This document shows, piece by piece, positions 34,713 through 45,244 of a stretch of DNA of 64,000 nt. Each line of letters starts with the position of its first letter. The first letter of the stretch is position 1. Source of the stretch: Cercospora beticola. Taxonomy: Eukaryota > Ascomycota > Dothideomycetes > Mycosphaerellales > Mycosphaerellaceae. The stretch spans positions 2,232,001-2,296,000 of the forward strand of contig NC_088937.1 of the NCBI RefSeq assembly GCF_033473495.1, read 5' to 3'. Position numbers and translations under genes: made by a program. The notes beneath the pieces are model-generated. The model was not told the origin of the DNA. It did no database searches and saw nothing but the letters and a program-made list of their open reading frames with translations.

Positions 34713-36275
34713 TCACTCCTCCGGCACAGCACCTGTATACTCTGATCCTCTCATCTTGACTTTCACCAACACCGGAGTTCTCAGATCCGAATCACCATGA
34801 CTAACTACCACCATAGGCTCATCACTGTTCACAAATTCGAACTCGTAACACCTCAACAACGTCGTGAACATCTTCAAAATATTCGCATTCGCCAGATTCT
34901 GACCCACACAGGCTCTCTTCCCGACAGAAAAGGGTATCACAAGACTTTCCAATCCCTTGGCTCTCTTCTCATCATACCATCTTGCTGGATCGAAATCGCC
35001 ATGATCTTCACCCCAGACTGCTTTGTTGTGATGGAAAGCGTGGATATTCATGCTCACCTGTGTACCAGCTGGAACAAAGTGTCCCGCGATCGTTGCGCCC
35101 CCAATAGGAACAACGCGAGGCATGTTGAATGTTCCCACAGGGTCCTTGCGAAAGTTCTCCAGAATGCAGATGTTAACGAATTCGAGCTTTTCCTCGAGTC
35201 CCATGATTTTGTAACAAGGCTCTTCTGCGCTGAGCGCTGGTAGATTCCGATCTATCTCCTCAACACATTGCTGAAGGTACTCTGGATGCCGGGCGAGATT
35301 GGCGAACAGCAAATGTAATGTGTTGCCCGTGGTATGTGTCCCACCCACGATGAGATCGATGCATTCTGCCATGATTTGGTCGTGTGACAACTTCTTGCCC
35401 GATCCTTCTTCTGTTGCCGCGATAATTCTGCCAAGAATGTCTGGCTCCTCTGTTGGCATTGCTGATCTTCTCTGGATGTTTTCGCTTGCCATTCTTATGA
35501 CTGTGTTGCGCCCCTCGAGCAGTTCCGCCATCTCTGCGGATGGCGGTACATGGTCCCTTATCCATTCTAAGAAGGGAGCGAGCCAGGGAGCCGAGCCTGC
35601 AACGCAGTTTGCCCACAGGAACTCCGAGACGCGAGGGATCTTTTTAGGGTCTTCTGCATGCTGATTGCCCAACGGCTGAGAGAATGCAAGACATCCTAGA
35701 ATGTCAACGATGGCATATGTGATGTATCTCCTCAGGTCGGAGACTTCCTGCGACTCTGCAAAGCGGTCCAGCTGCTTTCGGAGAACGGCATAGCGAGAGT
35801 CAATGATAGACTCATACTCCCTGATCGACTTCTCCGAGAAATTAGCGCCGAATCTTCGTTTACGTCTGGCATGAATTCCTTCATCGGGCTCGGCGAAGAG
35901 CCCCGGATTTCTTTGATCAAAGCCTTTGTAGAATTCTCCCTTCTGCCAACCCCTTTTATAGATATCATTGACTGCCTCCAGCCGATTGAAGTGTAGATCG
36001 TTTGGCGCGATGCGGACCACGTCTCCGTACTTTTCGTGCAAACGAATCATCTCCTCTGGAATGCGATCGTTCCATGTTGCCCACATTTTGTACAAGTCCG
36101 TCAGCGAGCAAATCAGTGGACCCGCGTACTTTGCGAGAGGATGGAATTGCCGCTGGTATATTGTGTAGGATGCGAGTAATACAACGAAGAGGGACACAAA
36201 TATCGCAACAGGACCATTCTGGAAAGACTCGAACAGTGCTGGCAATCCCATAATTTGTTGGCAAGACCTACTCAT
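34713..36275 (-). CDS. Cytochrome P450 monooxygenase
   Basis: A single exon of 520 residues. An N-terminal membrane anchor (VAIFVSLFVVLLASYTIY) is followed by the usual proline-containing hinge. The haem loop is FSVGKRACVG near residues 447-456, and the ExxR motif is ENFR in the K helix. The I-helix motif, normally (A/G)Gx(D/E)T(T/S), reads GGTHTT, so the proton-relay acid is His. The overall pattern suggests the fungal class related to pisatin demethylase-like P450s, but I cannot assign a CYP number. The protein would sit on the ER with NADPH-P450 reductase as electron donor. Neighbours are unrelated housekeeping genes, so its pathway is unknown. Absence of introns is unusual for this family and for this window. 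Confidence 0.92.
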   Translation of the reverse strand: MSRSCQQIMGLPALFESFQNGPVAIFVSLFVVLLASYTIYQRQFHPLAKYAGPLICSLTDLYKMWATWNDRIPEEMIRLHEKYGDVVRIAPNDLHFNRLEAVNDIYKRGWQKGEFYKGFDQRNPGLFAEPDEGIHARRKRRFGANFSEKSIREYESIIDSRYAVLRKQLDRFAESQEVSDLRRYITYAIVDILGCLAFSQPLGNQHAEDPKKIPRVSEFLWANCVAGSAPWLAPFLEWIRDHVPPSAEMAELLEGRNTVIRMASENIQRRSAMPTEEPDILGRIIAATEEGSGKKLSHDQIMAECIDLIVGGTHTTGNTLHLLFANLARHPEYLQQCVEEIDRNLPALSAEEPCYKIMGLEEKLEFVNICILENFRKDPVGTFNMPRVVPIGGATIAGHFVPAGTQVSMNIHAFHHNKAVWGEDHGDFDPARWYDEKRAKGLESLVIPFSVGKRACVGQNLANANILKMFTTLLRCYEFEFVNSDEPMVVVSHGDSDLRTPVLVKVKMRGSEYTGAVPEE

Positions 36276-36866
36276 TCTGGGTGAGAGTTTGACGGCTTGA
36301 ATACGCCAACAGCTGGTCTTCCCTATCTACTCGGAGAAGGGATACTTCTGGGCTATTGCTTTGTAATGGAGCTGAGATTCGGCTGTTGCTCGAGGCTTAC
36401 GGCTCCTATAGCTCTGATCCTCATATTGCGCCAAGAGCTAACATGACGAAACCCTAATCAATCCTATCTCAGCTGGCTGTTGTGTAAGCTCGGTCTGCTT
36501 CCTTCCAATTGCCAGCGACTCAGATCGCAAGATCTTTCCCCACTTGCCGAGTGCCACCTTTGTCGGTAACCTTCGACATTGGTAAATAAGAGCGGCGGCA
36601 TAGATGCTCAACACTCTGCTCGCTTGCTGACGGGAGACGATGTCGTCGGACCCTCGCCAAAAGTGTCGGTGATGATCTTAAGCCAACAACGGGAGGGTTC
36701 ATACGGAACATAGCGTTCGCAGCGCTCAGTTGCTGTTCAGGTCGTTGTGCTCATGTGTATGGTGACCTTGACCGCTTGTGTGATGATGCCGAAATACACA
36801 TTCTTGGTAGGCCAGATGTCAAGACAATACCCAACAGAAGTCGAGATGATCGGCAAGTCTGTTGGC
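36276..36866. other. Intergenic, no gene recognised
   Basis: Between the P450 start and the MED6 stop, both on the minus strand. It should contain the P450 promoter. Only short random-looking frames are seen. Confidence 0.45.
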
Positions 36867-38042
36867 TCAGCTGGCTTTCGGCGTCGGTGCAGTACTGGGA
36901 CCAGGAGTGGTGGGCGAAGGACCCGCACTGCTCATGCCCTTCTTTCGGTCTTTCTTCCTTTTCCCTCCGGATGCGCTGTTCTTGCGCTTTTCTTCGGCCT
37001 TCAGCTTGGTCTCAGTGGAAAAGGCAGCCGGTGCAACAGCCTTGTCTGCCTTGGGAGACGCACTGTCTTGTCTCGGAGAGACACCGCGACTATTTGACGC
37101 CAGTTCTTTTTTCGCACGAGCTTCTGCTGCTGCAGCTTCTTCCTCTGCCCCGCGCTTCTTCACTGCAGCTTCTGTCATAGCAAATTTGAAATTCCCAGGC
37201 TCACCCACGAGCGGATTTTCATCAGTGTAGTCGTGCGCATACTTGATGGACATGGCTAATGAGCTTGCCAAGAGCCGAGTTTGATCATGGTCTGAAGTTG
37301 CCTTGGAGGTTGACACGTTTGAGTCCGGAAGCAGAGATCCTGAACGGAACGATTGCGAGTCTAGGCCCGGTACGACGCTGCCTTCTCGCGACCCAGCCGG
37401 CGACCCAGCTATAGAGCCTGTCCCGATTCGCTTCGATGGTTGGCTAGGTGGCAGATAAGTGTAGCCGGTCGCAGGTGCGTACCTGGGCAGTATTGATGTA
37501 GTATCAATGAATTTGTTGAGGCTGCTTGCAGCAGAGAGGAGTCGGTTTTCCACTACATCAAACATGTTCGGCGCTTGATATACATTCTGACCCATGGTAT
37601 AATATGTGCCCAGTACGGTCAACTCCCAATTGCCTTCGAGTATCACACCAGGAGGTCGTACTCGCGCTCCAGATGGAGCTCGCTGGCGATCTTGCTTGCG
37701 AATCACATAGACGCCCGTGGTGACCCCTTGCGCAGCGAGTTCCTTGTCTGCTACCGGCTGTGGGTCTTGGACAATCATGTACTCGAGACCTACTCTTCCC
37801 CTCAAGTTGTCCTCCAGCGCCTTGCGGTTGTTGCACATGTCGTGAGTCGGGCTATGAAACTTGCCTTGCTCGAAGAGCAGCCCGTTCTTGCTGCTCCACT
37901 CGAAGAAGGGCGACTCGCTCATGTAACGATGGATCATGTTCTCGTCCATAGCCTTCTGGCCCATGGTGTTTACCCACCACTCAATGAGCGGTGGGAAGGT
38001 GTAGACCTGTTCATCCAGTTGTGTGGCAGATGTGGTCGCCAT
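36867..38042 (-). CDS. MED6: Mediator complex subunit 6
   Basis: A single exon of about 391 residues from the ATG at 38042 (MATTSATQLDEQ). The conserved MED6 domain spans about 1-190: MIHRYMSESPFFEWSSKNG matches the NVLxYFxxSPFYDxxSNN signature, and a GLEYMIVQDPQP strand and the WELTVLGTYYTMGQNVYQAPN block follow. The C-terminal half is Ser/Ala/Lys-rich and disordered, ending in basic KRKKDRKKG and a Pro/Thr/Ser tail. MED6 sits in the Mediator head and links activators to RNA polymerase II. The longer frame upstream uses no ATG, so the shorter start is preferred. Confidence 0.9.
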   Translation of the reverse strand: MATTSATQLDEQVYTFPPLIEWWVNTMGQKAMDENMIHRYMSESPFFEWSSKNGLLFEQGKFHSPTHDMCNNRKALEDNLRGRVGLEYMIVQDPQPVADKELAAQGVTTGVYVIRKQDRQRAPSGARVRPPGVILEGNWELTVLGTYYTMGQNVYQAPNMFDVVENRLLSAASSLNKFIDTTSILPRYAPATGYTYLPPSQPSKRIGTGSIAGSPAGSREGSVVPGLDSQSFRSGSLLPDSNVSTSKATSDHDQTRLLASSLAMSIKYAHDYTDENPLVGEPGNFKFAMTEAAVKKRGAEEEAAAAEARAKKELASNSRGVSPRQDSASPKADKAVAPAAFSTETKLKAEEKRKNSASGGKRKKDRKKGMSSAGPSPTTPGPSTAPTPKAS

Positions 38043-38534
38043 GTTGGGCAAATCAGTGGCCGCGAGGCGTAGAGCAAGTTGGACGGTTGTCGAAGTGCGA
38101 GCTCAGCCAGTCCTACTGTGCGCGGCCTGCTGACGCGCGAATCGATCCCCACCAGCACCACGAGAATCACTAGTGCTTCCCTCACAGCAGTGCATTCACC
38201 AGGAGCGATGTGGTTTTGCCGGCATGCGATCAAGCTCAAGCAAACAGTCGCTGTCATGTGAAAGTCAGAGAGGGACGACGAACGTGCGAGCTGGCGTGCC
38301 TGCTTAGCCGCGTCGATGTCGTCCAAGCTTTCTGCTAGTTAACCGAAACTCAATCGCTTCTGCGACAGCGACCCTTGCATGTCGCGGCGGCCTTTTGATT
38401 CGCTCTCACGGTCTCAATATCGGATGCATCACAGAGACTCCCCATCGTAGCATCGCTCTCCCGTGAACAAGGGCAAGAGTAGCATGGTCGTCTGATTTGC
38501 TCCCGAGCTCCACGCCGCGGGAGAAAGCGACGAC
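38043..38534. promoter_or_regulatory. Shared upstream region of MED6 and the SDR gene
   Basis: About 490 bases between two divergent starts. No further gene is visible. Both promoters must be here. Confidence 0.5.
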
Positions 38535-39707
38535 ATGTCTGCTCCCAGTGAGATCAAGCTACCGCGAATACCCAAGTTTCCCACGCATAATGCTCCGCGC
38601 GTATGGTTCTTGACATGCGCCAACAGCCCCATTGGCATCTCCCTCTGCAGACACTTGCTGGCACACGGCGATTATGTCACGGCGGGCGTGCAGCCCACAG
38701 AGTTTGAAAGAGAAGAAGAGAGGAGCAGAGACTTCAAGGACTTCTTGGAAGAGCTGAGCGCCCCTCCTGCCGCCAGAGATGGCCAGGATGACGATGATGA
38801 GCCCGATGAGCAGGGAAAGACGTCGAGAAGGGAAAAGGGAAAAGAGAGATTGGAGAAAGAGCAGCGCGAACGAGAGCTGTGGAAGAGTAGACTGCGTGTT
38901 GTAGCGCTGGATGTCAAGATTATGGGTCAGTGCCAGTCTGCAGTAGCAGAAGCTGTGCGCTGCTTCGGACGAGTCGACATCTTATTCTGCTGCCATTCTG
39001 AGATCGTGGTGGGCACGGTAGAGGAGCTTTCGCAGAGCCCTAGGACTCTGAGCTTGGTCAAGGATCAATTCGAGATGAACTTCTTTGGACCCGTAAATAT
39101 CATCAAGGCGACGCTGCCTGTCTTCCGAGAGAAGAAGAACGGCCATATTGTGCTGATGACAGCTGTTACAGGACATCTAGGTACTCCTGGTCTGAGCATG
39201 TACTGCGCGAGCCAGTGGGCTATCGAAGGCTACTGCGACAGTCTGGCGTATGAGATTGCTCCATTCAATATCCGAATGACCATCGTGCAGCCAAACATGG
39301 AGGTCAATGTTCTTACCCACCGCATTACCTCAGCACCTCCGATGGTCTGCTATACCGACGAGAACAATCCAGCACCGCTGTCGCGAAACATTCTCTCCTC
39401 TCTACTGGACAAGATCGAAGGCTCAGCTGAGCCAACTACTGGTGATCAGCTGTATTCGAGCGAGGTCAAGAGCCTCTACGCCCCGCTCAGCAGAGGTATG
39501 AAGGAGCGACTCGTGGCCGAGACTGTGCACGCAGTCGCAGCCATCGGCGGCCACGACAATCCGCCCGCTCGGCATATTGTGGGCGTCGAAGGCGTCACAG
39601 CTGTAAAAGAGAAACTCAAGACTGTCAGCGAAGAACTAGAGGACTTCGTCGAGTGTTCATGCGCCGCTGACATTGATAGGAACGGCGACATTCCCACACC
39701 AGGCTGA
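38535..39707 (+). CDS. Short-chain dehydrogenase fold, catalytic residues altered
   Basis: A single exon of 390 residues with the Rossmann SDR order: VWFLTCANSPIGISLCRHLL, a VDILFCCHS strand, FGPVNIIKATLPVFREK, then the active-site strand and helix. The cofactor loop TGxxxGxG reads TCANSPIG. In the active site the usual Ser, Tyr and Lys positions read Ala (in LMTAVTG), Tyr and Gln (YCASQ). Only Tyr is kept. An acidic/basic insert of about 60 residues (DGQDDDDEPDEQGK and the charged stretch after it) sits after the second strand. The protein is probably not a normal NAD(P)H oxidoreductase and may act as a binding or regulatory protein. The fold call is secure; the loss of activity is inferred. 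Confidence 0.85.
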   Translation: MSAPSEIKLPRIPKFPTHNAPRVWFLTCANSPIGISLCRHLLAHGDYVTAGVQPTEFEREEERSRDFKDFLEELSAPPAARDGQDDDDEPDEQGKTSRREKGKERLEKEQRERELWKSRLRVVALDVKIMGQCQSAVAEAVRCFGRVDILFCCHSEIVVGTVEELSQSPRTLSLVKDQFEMNFFGPVNIIKATLPVFREKKNGHIVLMTAVTGHLGTPGLSMYCASQWAIEGYCDSLAYEIAPFNIRMTIVQPNMEVNVLTHRITSAPPMVCYTDENNPAPLSRNILSSLLDKIEGSAEPTTGDQLYSSEVKSLYAPLSRGMKERLVAETVHAVAAIGGHDNPPARHIVGVEGVTAVKEKLKTVSEELEDFVECSCAADIDRNGDIPTPG

Positions 39708-40311
39708 GGCGCATTCGGAGAAGCACATTGTTGCCAGCGAATGGGCGTTCTATGCTGGCCGTGACCGGCATTTTGCACAAACTGCATGCGAGCATGTACC
39801 TGGTTCAGAGCTCGGATGCTTGCGTGTGAATGGTATGCCGAGCATGCAATCCTCCGATGCACGCGACCCAGACTGGAAGCAAGCGCTGACCACTGCAGCC
39901 GATGCGCAGATACTGCCATGGCCAACGCAGCTTCGCCACACTGCCTGCGGTGGCGATGTGCGTTTGTTGGTCATTGGCAAAGCCGCGCATGTGCTCTCGG
40001 TGTTTGATGGAGTAACAAAGTCGCCGCGTGGAGAAGGAGAAGCGTGGGCGGAAGTACCCCACAACCAGCATTAGCGCCGCCCTAAGTGTAGACGCTTTAC
40101 ACCATCGCCTTTCTTGCGAGTCGTCACTGAGAACCTTCGCTCCCGCTGACGCCGACTTGACCAAAACACGATTCACGATACCTTCGAGAGCCATCATCGC
40201 GTGGCTGCACATCCGCTACCGTTCGAGGCACATGCTGGCATGACAAGAGTTACGAGTGAGAAGGACCGCGTCGGCTTTAGGGGCGAGCGGGGCGCGGCGT
40301 GATTGGTAGAA
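39708..40311. other. Intergenic, no gene recognised
   Basis: Between two plus-strand genes. It should hold the promoter and 5' leader of the Zn2Cys6 factor. Overlapping frames on both strands do not resemble proteins. Confidence 0.45.
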
Positions 40312-42541
40312 ATGGCTTCAGAGACACAACCGGCGCAAGTTGCGCCCACGGCGTCACCGCCCGAGAAGAATGGTAGCAGTGGTGGCAGCGCACCAAAGCA
40401 ACCGCTGAAGAGGGCATGCGATTGCTGCCGTAAGCGCAAGGTGCGATGCGACGGACAGGACCCATGCACACCGTGCAAGAAAGCCAGCATCCGCTGTGCT
40501 TATTTGGCCATACCTAAGAAGAAGGGGCCGAAGGGCCTAAGGAGTGCGCGAGTGCTACATGCACTGAGGCGTATAGACGACGATGCATCGTCGAACACAC
40601 ACAGCTCGGCCAGTCCGCCCTCTCCTCGTCAGGCTTTTGGCAGTAATTGGGGATGGGGGACGAATGGCAGCGTGCCGCCAGGTGCGACACCATATCAAGG
40701 ACAACACGGTCGAGATGCCATCTATGCGCAGCCCACGAGCGTAGCACCGGACCAGCCGACATATTACCAGCCCATGCCGACTTCAATGCCACAGCCACAT
40801 GTGCACGCGGTCAAACCGGAGCCACAGACGCAACGGCCACTACCTCCCACACCACCACAGCGCAGCTGGACAGGCAATACACAGCAGACCGCATCGGCTG
40901 TCGGAAGCGATGGACACTCGCGCGTATACTCGCCCAGTGCTTCAGAGCATCACAGCCACCGTGCGCTACCCCCAGAGACGTTCCTACCGTTCGTACAGCT
41001 CTTCTTCGAGCACATGTTCGCGATAATGCCTATTCTGGATCGATCAGTGTTCCTGGATTCAGGCGTTTATTCCAATCACAATATGAGTTCTGAAATGTAT
41101 GCTTTCTTGTGTGCGTTGTGCGCAACCACAGTTATTCAGCTGGACACCTCGATACCGCAGCCGCCATCAATACACCCGGTCAAGAGAAACGACGCAGTCT
41201 TTGCCGAGGAATGTCTCCGCGAGCGAAAGAATTTCGACTATCCCGAGCAAGCTACGACTTTGAATGTGATGACCAGCTTCTTCCTGTTCTGCTTCTACGG
41301 TAATCACGAAAAGCACAATCAGGCCTGGTACTTTTTGCAAGAAAGCATTACCTTCTCGGAAAACATGTGCATGGACGATGAAGAGGAATACGACAAGCTT
41401 GACCCGATAGATGCGCAATGGCGACGACGTTTGTACTGGCTACTGCTCATCACCGAGAGAGCCTATGCAGTCCAGCGGAGAAAACGAACTCGACTCAGCG
41501 CATCCGTTTCGCTACCAGCTGTATTCGAAAGCGAGGATCCGCAGCTACTGAATGGCTTTGTGAATCTGGCGAATCTGTTTAGTGCTGTCGATGATAGCTT
41601 CGTGAGTGCGTGGCGTGGCACTCGGAGAGCCAGTCTGTGTGATGAAGCTTGGCTCGTGCGCACGCAAAAGCAGCTTGACGAAAGCGTGAACGCGAATCTG
41701 GTCGGTGCGCTCAGCGAAACGCAACAACTTGACATTAGTATCACGCGCGAATGGTTACACGTGCTGGCTTGGCAAATGGGAGTGAGCAACGGCCTGATCT
41801 GGGGTCAGGTAAGATCTTGCCCGTCTCGAAAGTATTGCTACGTCTTGCACATCAGCTAACTCCGTATCCCTTCTTGCAGGGCGAAGCCGGTATGAGACTA
41901 GACTATCCAGTTGAGCTGGCACGGAAAGTCGTAGAGATCACTTCCGGAGCAAGTGCGCTTGCTTTGGACTCTCACGGCATTGGCATGGTAAGTTGTGTCA
42001 AGTACTATTTTATGCCGGCGGACTATTGACACTTGAATAGGAGCAGAAGATATCTGATATCGCCGGATGCCTTGCAGACGTCTTGCGCTGTACTGCCGGT
42101 GATACATCGGCAACGTTTCTTGAAGGCAAGCACTATCTTCATGTGCTGTTGAATCGTCTATCTTCCATGCGCGGCAAAGAATCACGCTATCTGAAGCCTC
42201 TGATGGCGAAAGTGGAGGGTTTAGCTGGGTTTGAGATGCAGAGCGTTACACTGCCGCCACCTGACGAGCAGCGACAAATATTCGCGCCGGGAAACAACTC
42301 AAATGCCCAGCTGCCAAGCATCTTCAGCACAAACGTCGACGGCAGAACGAGTCCGCAATGGAGCATGAGGCAAAGCGTCAGCATGCTCCGAACACTGAGC
42401 ATGTGCGGCAATCTCGGAATGCCAAACATCGCAGTGATGGAAGACGGTGGCTGGGACCAACAGAGGAGACCCAGTGTGAGGCCGCTGGCAGAAGATGAGC
42501 TCGGCATGCTTCAACCTTGGTTGCAAGTTGGGCCAATGTGA
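40312..42541 (+). CDS. Zn2Cys6 transcription factor
   Basis: Three exons, 40312-41808, 41880-41987 and 42041-42541, give about 701 residues. The binuclear zinc cluster lies near residues 37-63 with spacing CX2CX6CX5CX2CX6C (ACDCCRKRKVRC, then PCTPCKKASIRC). It is followed by a basic linker YLAIPKKKGPKGLRSARVLHALRRIDD. A Pro/Gln-rich linker leads to the fungal transcription factor middle homology region from about 220 onward (PETFLPFVQLFFEHMFAIMP). The linker style recalls fungal sugar or quinate regulators but I cannot name the target genes. The protein would be nuclear and bind CGG-type half sites. Both introns have GTAAG donors and join in phase 0. Confidence 0.88.
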
Positions 42542-42874
42542 GCGAAGTACTGAAACATCTGTTGTGCAGGTTATGTTTTACGAGGGACGATTGCATGAAA
42601 CGAGGGCATCTGGTGCAAACAGCGTGCGAGCGCTTTACGAATATACGACTCAAACGTGTACACATTTCAGCATCCTCCGCACTGTTACTCTCAAGGGCCA
42701 TCTGAGCAGTCGAAGTGAGCGCGGCTCATCTTGAATCGGGTCTGAGTGGACAGGGAAAGAATTGTGAGGCTCATTGGTTTCACTTCACCTGAACACCCAC
42801 ACATCTTGCGTGCCGTTCCACTGATACCACCGCCAACGCTACAGAAACACCACAACTTGAAGAGTTCTGCCATC
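42542..42874. other. Short intergenic stretch
   Basis: 3' end of the zinc-cluster factor and promoter of the next gene. The upstream part of the next frame has no ATG before 42875. Confidence 0.45.
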
Positions 42875-44394
42875 ATGTGGAGCGAGCAAGGCGTTCGGGT
42901 AGAGCTTAGGTCCGTGGCGGACGACGCAATTATGGAAGAGCACACGAATCATCACTTCCAGTTCCCAGGCGGGGTGACAACCAGTCGACTGATATCCGGC
43001 GCCTCCGGGAAGGCATTCAAGGTCTGCCTGGAATTTGACCCAGAGTTCCGACAGTATACAGCGAACGCGCTGAAAGTGGAAATCGTCTGCAATTCGGCTG
43101 GAGACGACAGCACAACGACCTCTCAATGCTATGCGATACCACTGTCGAAGAAGCATGGCGGGTGCCATATCACATTCGACAAGTGGATTCGCTGGATCCA
43201 CTCAGAGTCGTTACCTGAGCTTGGTTGCTCCGAGATCGCTTACATTTTGCCGGTGCCGATGAGTAAGTATTCATCGCTTGATTTTTGAAAGCTTGCTAAG
43301 TGTGCAGACAAGGATGAAACGTCGTGCGCGGGCGATGAGTGGACCCGTGACTACGGAGTTGCCAACCAAGGCTCTATCGTCATCAATATCATACGCGGGA
43401 AGCTCAGTCTGGCCCGCGTGGGAACGGATTATGGTGTGCAGAACCCGTTGGTGCCTGCCATACCGCCAGAGTAAGTCTACGAACAGGATTTATGATCGAC
43501 AGAAGCTGACCAGACGACCCTAGAAATATATTCGAAACACAACCTTTTGCCATTGACGAGACATGGTTTCAGCACCTGAACAGCGAGAATTGTCCTGTTC
43601 TGTTCGCGGAATTCAAGAACGTCGAAGTTATCGAGCGCAAAACGGACATCGTGGACACAGACCCAATGGTACCTGGCGCAGATGATGGCTCAGACGATTC
43701 CCTGACGCACGAGCTCGACACCTCTGTCGCACTTACGGACAATGAAGACCCCCTGGCAGAGTACCACAGAGCTCAAGGCCCTCCTGTGCCGTCCGAAGGC
43801 AATCCCGCACAAAGAGATCGTCCCAGGCGCTCAAAGCGTAGTCTGAACTATGCTTTAAGCGATTGTTCGGGCTCCGCGTCTCCAGAGCGGACTCGGACTC
43901 GTCGTACATTGGGTCGCAGAAAGCACACTCGAATAGTGCATTCAGAATCTCCGCCGGCGGAACATGCTTGCGGCTCATCTCGCCACAGAGATCAGCGTGA
44001 AGCTTCAGCCACTCCCACAATCGATCACAACAAGACTACTAGCATTGGACAGCAACGCAGAGGCACCCGAATCAAGCCTGAGCCCAGAGACAGCGACGAC
44101 GATTGCAGATTCATCGAAGCCCGCGCTGTAACACAGAATGGCCCCGTCACTCCGAGGCCTACGCCATCAGTCATCAGTCATGGTGTTTCCGCCCACCAAA
44201 TTCAAGGCAGAACTGCTGCCCAGACACAGATCTCTTCTGCAAGCTCGAAGCAACGCAAAAGGGCCAAGTTACAGCTTGAGCTGGAGACGAGCTTGATCAA
44301 GCAGAAAGCTGCTCTGGCAAGAATCGATGCTGAGGCCGAGTTCGCGTTGCAACAGAAGGCTATTGAGAAGCAGCTAGCTGAACTAGATGACTAG
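42875..44394 (+). CDS. DUF7918-like protein with charged C-terminus
   Basis: Three exons, 42875-43262, 43308-43470 and 43524-44394, give about 473 residues. Introns are 45 and 53 bases, with GTAAGT and GTAAGTC donors, and the phases agree. The first 210 residues look like a beta-rich domain: GVRVELRSVADD at the start, FKVCLEFDPEFRQYTANALKVEIVC, and later GSIVINIIRGKLSLARVG. This order resembles the fungal DUF7918 domain, but the match is weak. The C-terminal half is disordered with basic nuclear-type patches (RRTLGRRKHTRI, KQRKRAKLQ) and ends in a short coiled coil. A nuclear role is inferred from composition. The function is unknown. Confidence 0.68.
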
Positions 44395-44799
44395 TAAGAG
44401 GTGAAGTGACGCGGTGACGATTGTGGATCACTCGCTCGAAGCTAGTCAGAAGTGCCGATAAGGCCATATTGGCCGAGAAATGAGTCTTGCGCCAAAACTA
44501 CGGCAATGATCAAGCCAATTCAACCGACCCCTTTTCAAGTATGAGTACGATGGATACGATAGATAGCGAGAGGACAATGAAATAATGAAAAAGTATGAAA
44601 ATTCCAACAAAACAACAAAAAATCAACTTTAGATTTCAGACCTGATGATCAGTCTCGTCTGCTTAATTAGCCATGCCATAATATCAAACATGGAAGGGTA
44701 TCATAGGATATCTCTTGAGGAAACAGCGCCGCGCAAATAAAAACTTCATGCCCACAAGGTTTGCTTGTTCTTCTTTCTGTTGGACAAGTTTTCTTGCGC
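44395..44799. other. AT-rich 3' region between convergent genes
   Basis: Contains a noticeably A-rich stretch around 44575-44635, probably polyadenylation signals of the two convergent genes. No coding frame. Confidence 0.5.
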
Positions 44800-45244
44800 C
44801 TAGTTGGCAGCATCCTCCTTCTTGTCCTTCTTCCAGAACTGGAGCTTCTTGGCCAAATCGCCGACTCGGCTCTTCCTCTTGTCGGCCTTGGATGTCTGGG
44901 TGGTCTCGCCGGCTGGTTGCTCTGCCTTGGCTGGCTCTGCGGCGGCTGCTGGTGCTGCAGTGGATTGATCGGCTGGAGCTGCGGCTTCTGGGGCGGCGCC
45001 TGTGGGGATTCATTAGAGGATGCGCTGAATGCCATCTTGTGGGTTTCCTTCTTACCGTCAGTGGTAGCTGCGTCGGTCTTTGGCGCCTCGTTCTCGATGG
45101 TGGGCAGCGCGGTCGTGTTGTCGACTGGAGCTATTTTTGTCGTCAGCACATTTTGCTCCTGGTCACTGTGAGGAGACATATCAGGGGAACGCGGAACCTA
45201 CCTGCGACAGCTGGAGTGGTCTCTGCGGGCTTGGTGTCTGCCAT
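44800..45244 (-). CDS. Small Ala/Pro-rich protein with basic amphipathic end
   Basis: Three small exons, 45244-45202, 45130-45056 and 44999-44800, give about 105 residues. Introns are 71 and 56 bases with GTAGGT and GTAAGA donors, and the phases fit exactly. The first two thirds are Ala, Pro, Glu and Thr and look disordered (MADTKPAETTPAVA, EAAAPADQSTAAPAAAAEPA). The end SRVGDLAKKLQFWKKDKKED is basic and could form an amphipathic helix. The unspliced frames on either strand are longer but have no ATG or sense, so the spliced model is preferred. I do not recognise the family. Such proteins occur widely in fungi as short abundant transcripts. Confidence 0.65.

Noticed and set aside
34713..36275. 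Secondary-metabolite cluster around the P450
   Set aside because: Neighbours are a mitochondrial carrier, MED6 and other housekeeping genes; no synthase, transporter or tailoring partners.
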